Shown piece after piece: positions 60,894 to 64,000 of a stretch of 64,000 nt of DNA; position 1 is the stretch's first letter; each line of letters starts with the position of its first letter. The DNA comes from Levilactobacillus tujiorum (lineage in GTDB: Bacteria > Bacillota > Bacilli > Lactobacillales > Lactobacillaceae), in the NCBI RefSeq assembly GCF_012641185.1, contig NZ_JAAXLK010000003.1, forward strand, positions 2,075 through 66,074. The letters are read 5' to 3'. The notes beneath the pieces were generated by a model. It did no database searches and had not been told where the DNA came from. It was given only the letters and a program-made list of their open reading frames with translations. A program made the position numbers and the translations under genes.

Positions 60894-62545
60894 AATCAGT
60901 AAATATTGACGATCGCGAGGCTACCGAAGAGGAAACTCAACAGAAGCATGGTTTTCGTTTCTCCCTTAAATGGGAGTGGACGCTTTCCACAGCTTTAGGT
61001 GTCCTGATTATCTTTGCCGCCATCGTGATTTTAATTTTTAGTAGTTTTATGACTGTGCTGATGAGACAGGAGAAGACCCACGTTGCGGACTCACTGAACG
61101 TGGTGGTTGAACGGTTGAGTAATCAAAGTGCCGCGTTGACGGATAGCCAGGTCGATCAGTTGTTACGTCCGCGAAACGTGTTGGCGGATGAAACCAGCGG
61201 CGAGCCACAGGGCGCACCCTACAATAATGCGGTGGTGACGACTTTAGCCCGGGACAGTCAGACGGTAACGGTCTATAACAAGACGGGAAGAGCCCTCTTT
61301 TCAACGGGGGACACAACGGCCCGATTTAAGGCCGTTAATAAGCAGCATATTGCGGTAACGACGCTAAACCATCGTAAGCACTTAGTGGGCCGCATGCCCA
61401 TCCATAGTAAGGAAAACGATCAATTGCTAGGCTACGTTCAGGTAACCGATAATCTCAAGGACTATCGAGCAACGCAGGTCAAGCTGTTCCAAGTGGCAAT
61501 TGTCCTGGGGTTGATCGCAGGGCTAGCGGTGGCGATTTTGAGCTATATCTTGGCGTCCTTCCTTTTGCGGCCAGTTGAGGCGATTCGCGAGACCATTCAC
61601 GCTGTGAGGGACGATCCGCAAACCGACAAACGGGTGCCGGAAATTCGGCATACGGATGAATTGAGCGATTTAGGAAACCTCTTCAATGGCATGTTGGACA
61701 CAACGCAGGGGTATATGGATCAGCAGCAACAGTTCGTTGAGGACGTCTCACATGAGTTACGAACGCCGGTAGCCATTATTCAAGGCCATATGGAGATGCT
61801 GGATCGCTGGGGTAAGGATGATCCTGAGGTGCTGGATGAATCAATTAAGGCTTCGCTGCAAGAAACGAAGCGGATGAAGAGTTTGGTTCAAGAGATGCTG
61901 GACTTGCAGCGCGCTGAGCAGATTGAGGTTAATTACACCAACGAAGTGACTAACGTCAGTGAAGTGGTTCAGCAGGTCTACGATAACTTTAAGATGATCC
62001 ATCCTGACTTTACTTTCATTTTGGACGACGATGTTCATCAGCCAGTTCAGGCGCAGATCTATCGGAATCATTTGGAACAGATTTTGATTATTTTGCTGGA
62101 TAACGCGGTGAAATACACGCAGACGCGTAAGGAGATTCACTTGACCTTCGAGAGTGACTCTAGAAACGTCGAGGTGGCCGTTCAAGACTTCGGTGAAGGG
62201 ATTTCCCAGGAGAACCGTAATCGGGTCTTTAACCGCTTCTATCGGGTGGATAAGGCGCGTTCCCGGACTAAGGGTGGTAATGGTCTGGGATTGGCCATCG
62301 CCAAACGGCTCATTGAAGCCTATCGCGGCAAGATTACCATTGAAAGTGCCGTGGGTTACGGCTCAGTCTTCCGAATTTCGTTGCCAATTTTGTCAGACGA
62401 AGCAGCGCGTGTCTTAAATGAGAAGAAAGAGCGTGCACAGGCCGAGGCAAATGGTACTGGGATTCCCGGCATTAAATCAGCGTTATTGGAAGATGCCGAC
62501 CAAGATCAGCAGTCGGACGAGTCTTCAAAGTCATCGGATCAATAA
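60890..62545 (+). CDS. Sensor histidine kinase (ArlS-like)
   Basis: 551 residues: membrane helix about 27-52, an extracellular PAS/Cache-like sensor (55-195), second helix about 200-228, HAMP (230-280), H-box DVSHELRTPVAIIQGHMEML with His288, and a full ATPase domain (N-box LIILLDNAVKYT, G1 VQDFGEGI, G2 GGNGLGLAI). A Gln/Asp/Ser-rich tail of about 50 residues follows the kinase core. Longer than ArlS (about 450) because of the tail and the N-terminal arm. Start GTG 60890. Confidence 0.92.
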   Translation: MKSVNIDDREATEEETQQKHGFRFSLKWEWTLSTALGVLIIFAAIVILIFSSFMTVLMRQEKTHVADSLNVVVERLSNQSAALTDSQVDQLLRPRNVLADETSGEPQGAPYNNAVVTTLARDSQTVTVYNKTGRALFSTGDTTARFKAVNKQHIAVTTLNHRKHLVGRMPIHSKENDQLLGYVQVTDNLKDYRATQVKLFQVAIVLGLIAGLAVAILSYILASFLLRPVEAIRETIHAVRDDPQTDKRVPEIRHTDELSDLGNLFNGMLDTTQGYMDQQQQFVEDVSHELRTPVAIIQGHMEMLDRWGKDDPEVLDESIKASLQETKRMKSLVQEMLDLQRAEQIEVNYTNEVTNVSEVVQQVYDNFKMIHPDFTFILDDDVHQPVQAQIYRNHLEQILIILLDNAVKYTQTRKEIHLTFESDSRNVEVAVQDFGEGISQENRNRVFNRFYRVDKARSRTKGGNGLGLAIAKRLIEAYRGKITIESAVGYGSVFRISLPILSDEAARVLNEKKERAQAEANGTGIPGIKSALLEDADQDQQSDESSKSSDQ

Positions 62546-62574
62546 GATTAAGCGTTACATGAGAATAGACAGTT

Positions 62575-62609
62575 AGGCGTTTGGGATGGGTATCCCGAAC
62601 GCCTTTTTT
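62575..62609 (+). terminator. Terminator of the two-component operon
   Basis: AGGCGTTTGGGAT/ATCCCGAACGCCT with one wobble pair; TTTTTT follows. Confidence 0.93.
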
Positions 62610-62648
62610 GAGTCCGCGGGTCTGAACATAATGATTTTTATTTTTAGG

Positions 62649-62677
62649 TTGACAGGTTTTGTTTCGTCAGGTAAGAT
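62649..62677 (+). promoter_or_regulatory. yxeA promoter
   Basis: -35 TTGACA (62649-62654), 17 bases, -10 TAAGAT (62672-62677). Confidence 0.82.
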
Positions 62678-62729
62678 ATGATAATCAGTTAGTTACTTAA
62701 GTAATTAACCAAATGGGGAGGCTATTAAA

Positions 62730-63134
62730 ATGAAATTTCTAATCAAGCTGGCGGTATTTTGTGGTGTTGTGCTGGTCTTAGTCGGTTTGGGGGCAGCGCT
62801 GACGCCAAATTTGACCAAGAATCGCGGTTCAGAACTGGCGATGGCGATTGATAATGTGAATCCAGCGGTGAAGACGGAGACCGTTTACGCGGATACCACG
62901 GTCAAGCCTGTTCGGCACTACATTGGTGGTGGCGGTGAGCACGAATACGTTTACGAGATGCAGACGTATAATCAAAAGGGAGAAGCGCGCAAGCTACATT
63001 TTGAATCGCAATGGGTGTTGAAGCCCCATCGCTACTTGAAGATCACCACGAAGGGACAAAACGTTGAAACGTGGGAAGCCATCGATCGGGGCAATGTGCC
63101 GAGTGGTGTGCGGCAGAACTTAATGATGTCATAA
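62730..63134 (+). CDS. YxeA family (DUF1093) exported protein
   Basis: 134 residues with an N-terminal hydrophobic segment (4-25) and a small folded part that fits the DUF1093 pattern: YVYEMQTYNQKGEARKLHFES, PHRYLKITTKGQNVETWEAI and the end VPSGVRQNL. The Bacillus relative YxeA is a stress-induced exported protein of unknown function with an OB-like fold. SD GGGGAGG. Single gene with strong promoter and terminator directly behind the ArlRS-like operon, so it may be one of its targets (inference). Confidence 0.8.
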   Translation: MKFLIKLAVFCGVVLVLVGLGAALTPNLTKNRGSELAMAIDNVNPAVKTETVYADTTVKPVRHYIGGGGEHEYVYEMQTYNQKGEARKLHFESQWVLKPHRYLKITTKGQNVETWEAIDRGNVPSGVRQNLMMS

Positions 63135-63140
63135 TTTAAA

Positions 63141-63178
63141 AGCGACCGGCTACTGAATGAAGTGGCTGGTCGCTTTTT
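63141..63178 (+). terminator. yxeA terminator
   Basis: AGCGACCGGC-ACT/AGT-GCTGGTCGCT stem, then TTTTT. Confidence 0.93.
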
Positions 63179-63415
63179 ATGAATTAAGTGATATTGTGAG
63201 TGATACCCTCCCTGGAAATGGTTAGTTGTGGGCTACAATCATTCCGTCTGACATAGGCAATAAGCGTGAGAGTAGTCAATATAAGATGGTGAGCTTTTTC
63301 AGGAGAGCCGGCTAAAACGAGTGGACTGAACAGGTAAGTGATATCTGGCTAGTCCCAGGTGGGAATTAACCGACGATTTCGCAGGGGCTTAACTTCCAAT
63401 TCAAAAATGAAGATT
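63179..63415. other. Gene-free gap between convergent yxeA and yidC
   Basis: No gene, repeat or riboswitch recognised in this 237-bp stretch. Confidence 0.4.
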
Positions 63416-63448
63416 AAAAAGCGGCCGAGACAGTTGTCCCGACCGCTT
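63416..63448 (-). terminator. yidC terminator
   Basis: AGCGG-CG/CG-CCGCT stem; on the minus strand followed by TTTTTAATC. Confidence 0.8.
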
Positions 63449-63472
63449 CATTGACTAGGTTAATGCAAGTGC

Positions 63473-64000
63473 TTAATGATGTCGTTGTTGCTTACCAGCG
63501 TTACGATTACGATTCTTTTGCTGCGTCTTGGCCGTGGCTTCTGCTTTAACGGCAGGCGTCACAGGCTTAGGTGCTGGTTCAACCACTGGTGCTGGCCGAT
63601 CCTTCATCTTTTCCTTGATTTCGCGCCGAATCTTAGGCCGGTAGAAGTTGATGATTAACGTCTGAACACAGGCGAACAGCCCACCGACGAAGAAGTAGAG
63701 ACCTAATCCTGCAGGTGAACTCAACGTGAAGAAGAGAATCATGACAGGAGAGAGCAATAACGTAATGCGCATTTGCTTCTTCTGATCTTCGGGCATGCCC
63801 AGCATGGAAAGGTAGGCCTGCAACAGGTAAGACAAGAAGGAGAGGATGGCGAGAATCCAGCTAGACTTCCCTAAGGGGATCGTCATAAATACTGCGCTGG
63901 AAAGTTCTGGTGAGTAACGAATTGCGGCGTACAACGCTGCGAAGATCGGCATCTGAATCAGCAATGGTAGGCAGCCAATTCCACCCGTCATACTAATTCC
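63473..64000 (-). CDS. yidC: Membrane protein insertase YidC/OxaA, 5' end outside the window
   Basis: Only the C-terminal part (about 175 residues) is inside the window; the frame stays open to base 64000. It contains the conserved LPLLIQMPIFAALYAAIRY, the GMPEDQKKQM loop and SSPAGLGLYFFVGGLFACVQT, followed by a long basic tail (KNRNRNAGKQQRHH). YidC inserts and folds membrane proteins alone or with Sec. The extended basic tail binds ribosomes in YidC2-type Gram-positive homologues. The Met at 63991 is internal, not the start. Confidence 0.95.
   Translation of the reverse strand, partial: GISMTGGIGCLPLLIQMPIFAALYAAIRYSPELSSAVFMTIPLGKSSWILAILSFLSYLLQAYLSMLGMPEDQKKQMRITLLLSPVMILFFTLSSPAGLGLYFFVGGLFACVQTLIINFYRPKIRREIKEKMKDRPAPVVEPAPKPVTPAVKAEATAKTQQKNRNRNAGKQQRHH

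Overview
This window is a stretch of bacterial chromosome from a low-GC Gram-positive lactic acid bacterium, best fitting Lactobacillaceae and probably a heterofermentative genus such as Levilactobacillus. The placement is inference. It rests on an 819-residue phosphoketolase written in highly expressed codons, PepV, MecA, SpxA, T-box leaders on leuS and thrS, an LPXTG/MucBP surface protein, and Bacillus-type gene orders (ytpP-ytpR-sftA-murC, yqeG-yqeH-yhbY-nadD-yqeK-rsfS-yqeM-tmcAL-yceD-rpmF, polA-mutM-coaE-nrdR-dnaB-dnaI, infC-rpmI-rplT). I see no prophage, insertion sequence with transposase, CRISPR array, rRNA or tRNA gene.

Layout. 1-4.3 kb: a DUF2075 ATPase, a monooxygenase-like protein, an MBL-fold hydrolase, spxA and mecA. 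4.4-7.1 kb: a three-gene operon of a divergent EAL protein, a small two-helix membrane protein and a membrane glycosyltransferase, resembling a c-di-GMP-controlled exopolysaccharide synthase. 7.1-7.8 kb: structured repeats only. 7.9-9.1 kb: mnmM and a PAP2 phosphatase. 9.2-12 kb: T-box leuS. 12-24.3 kb: small enzymes, a MurJ-like flippase, nnrD, pepV, usp, a PadR/DUF2812 pair, a surface protein, and the ytpP/ytpR pair. 24.7-28.9 kb: sftA and murC. 29-32.8 kb: a repeat-rich gap, a probable nicotinamide riboside salvage operon (Crp-like regulator, nucleoside phosphorylase, PnuC) and a BI-1 protein. 33.2-44.3 kb: DNA replication/repair operon, T-box thrS and the infC operon. 44.3-51.3 kb: repeats, then the ribosome-assembly and NAD cluster. 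51.4-64 kb: two HAD enzymes, a secreted metalloprotease, a diguanylate cyclase, xfp, adhP, an ArlRS-like two-component system, YxeA, and the C-terminal part of a YidC insertase cut by the window edge.

The most unusual content is (i) three families of noncoding, hairpin-rich dispersed repeats (7.26-7.72, 13.1-13.4, 29.0-29.5, 44.4-44.7 and 53.9 kb). Copies of the first two change bases on both sides of the same stems, which suggests selection on structure. (ii) A threonyl-tRNA synthetase whose editing site has lost its His/Cys residues while the catalytic core is kept. (iii) A linked pair of c-di-GMP genes: a diguanylate cyclase with a possible start-codon-sequestering leader RNA, and an EAL/glycosyltransferase operon. 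(iv) An RsuA-like pseudouridine synthase without its catalytic aspartate. All functional statements are from reading the sequence; no database search was run.
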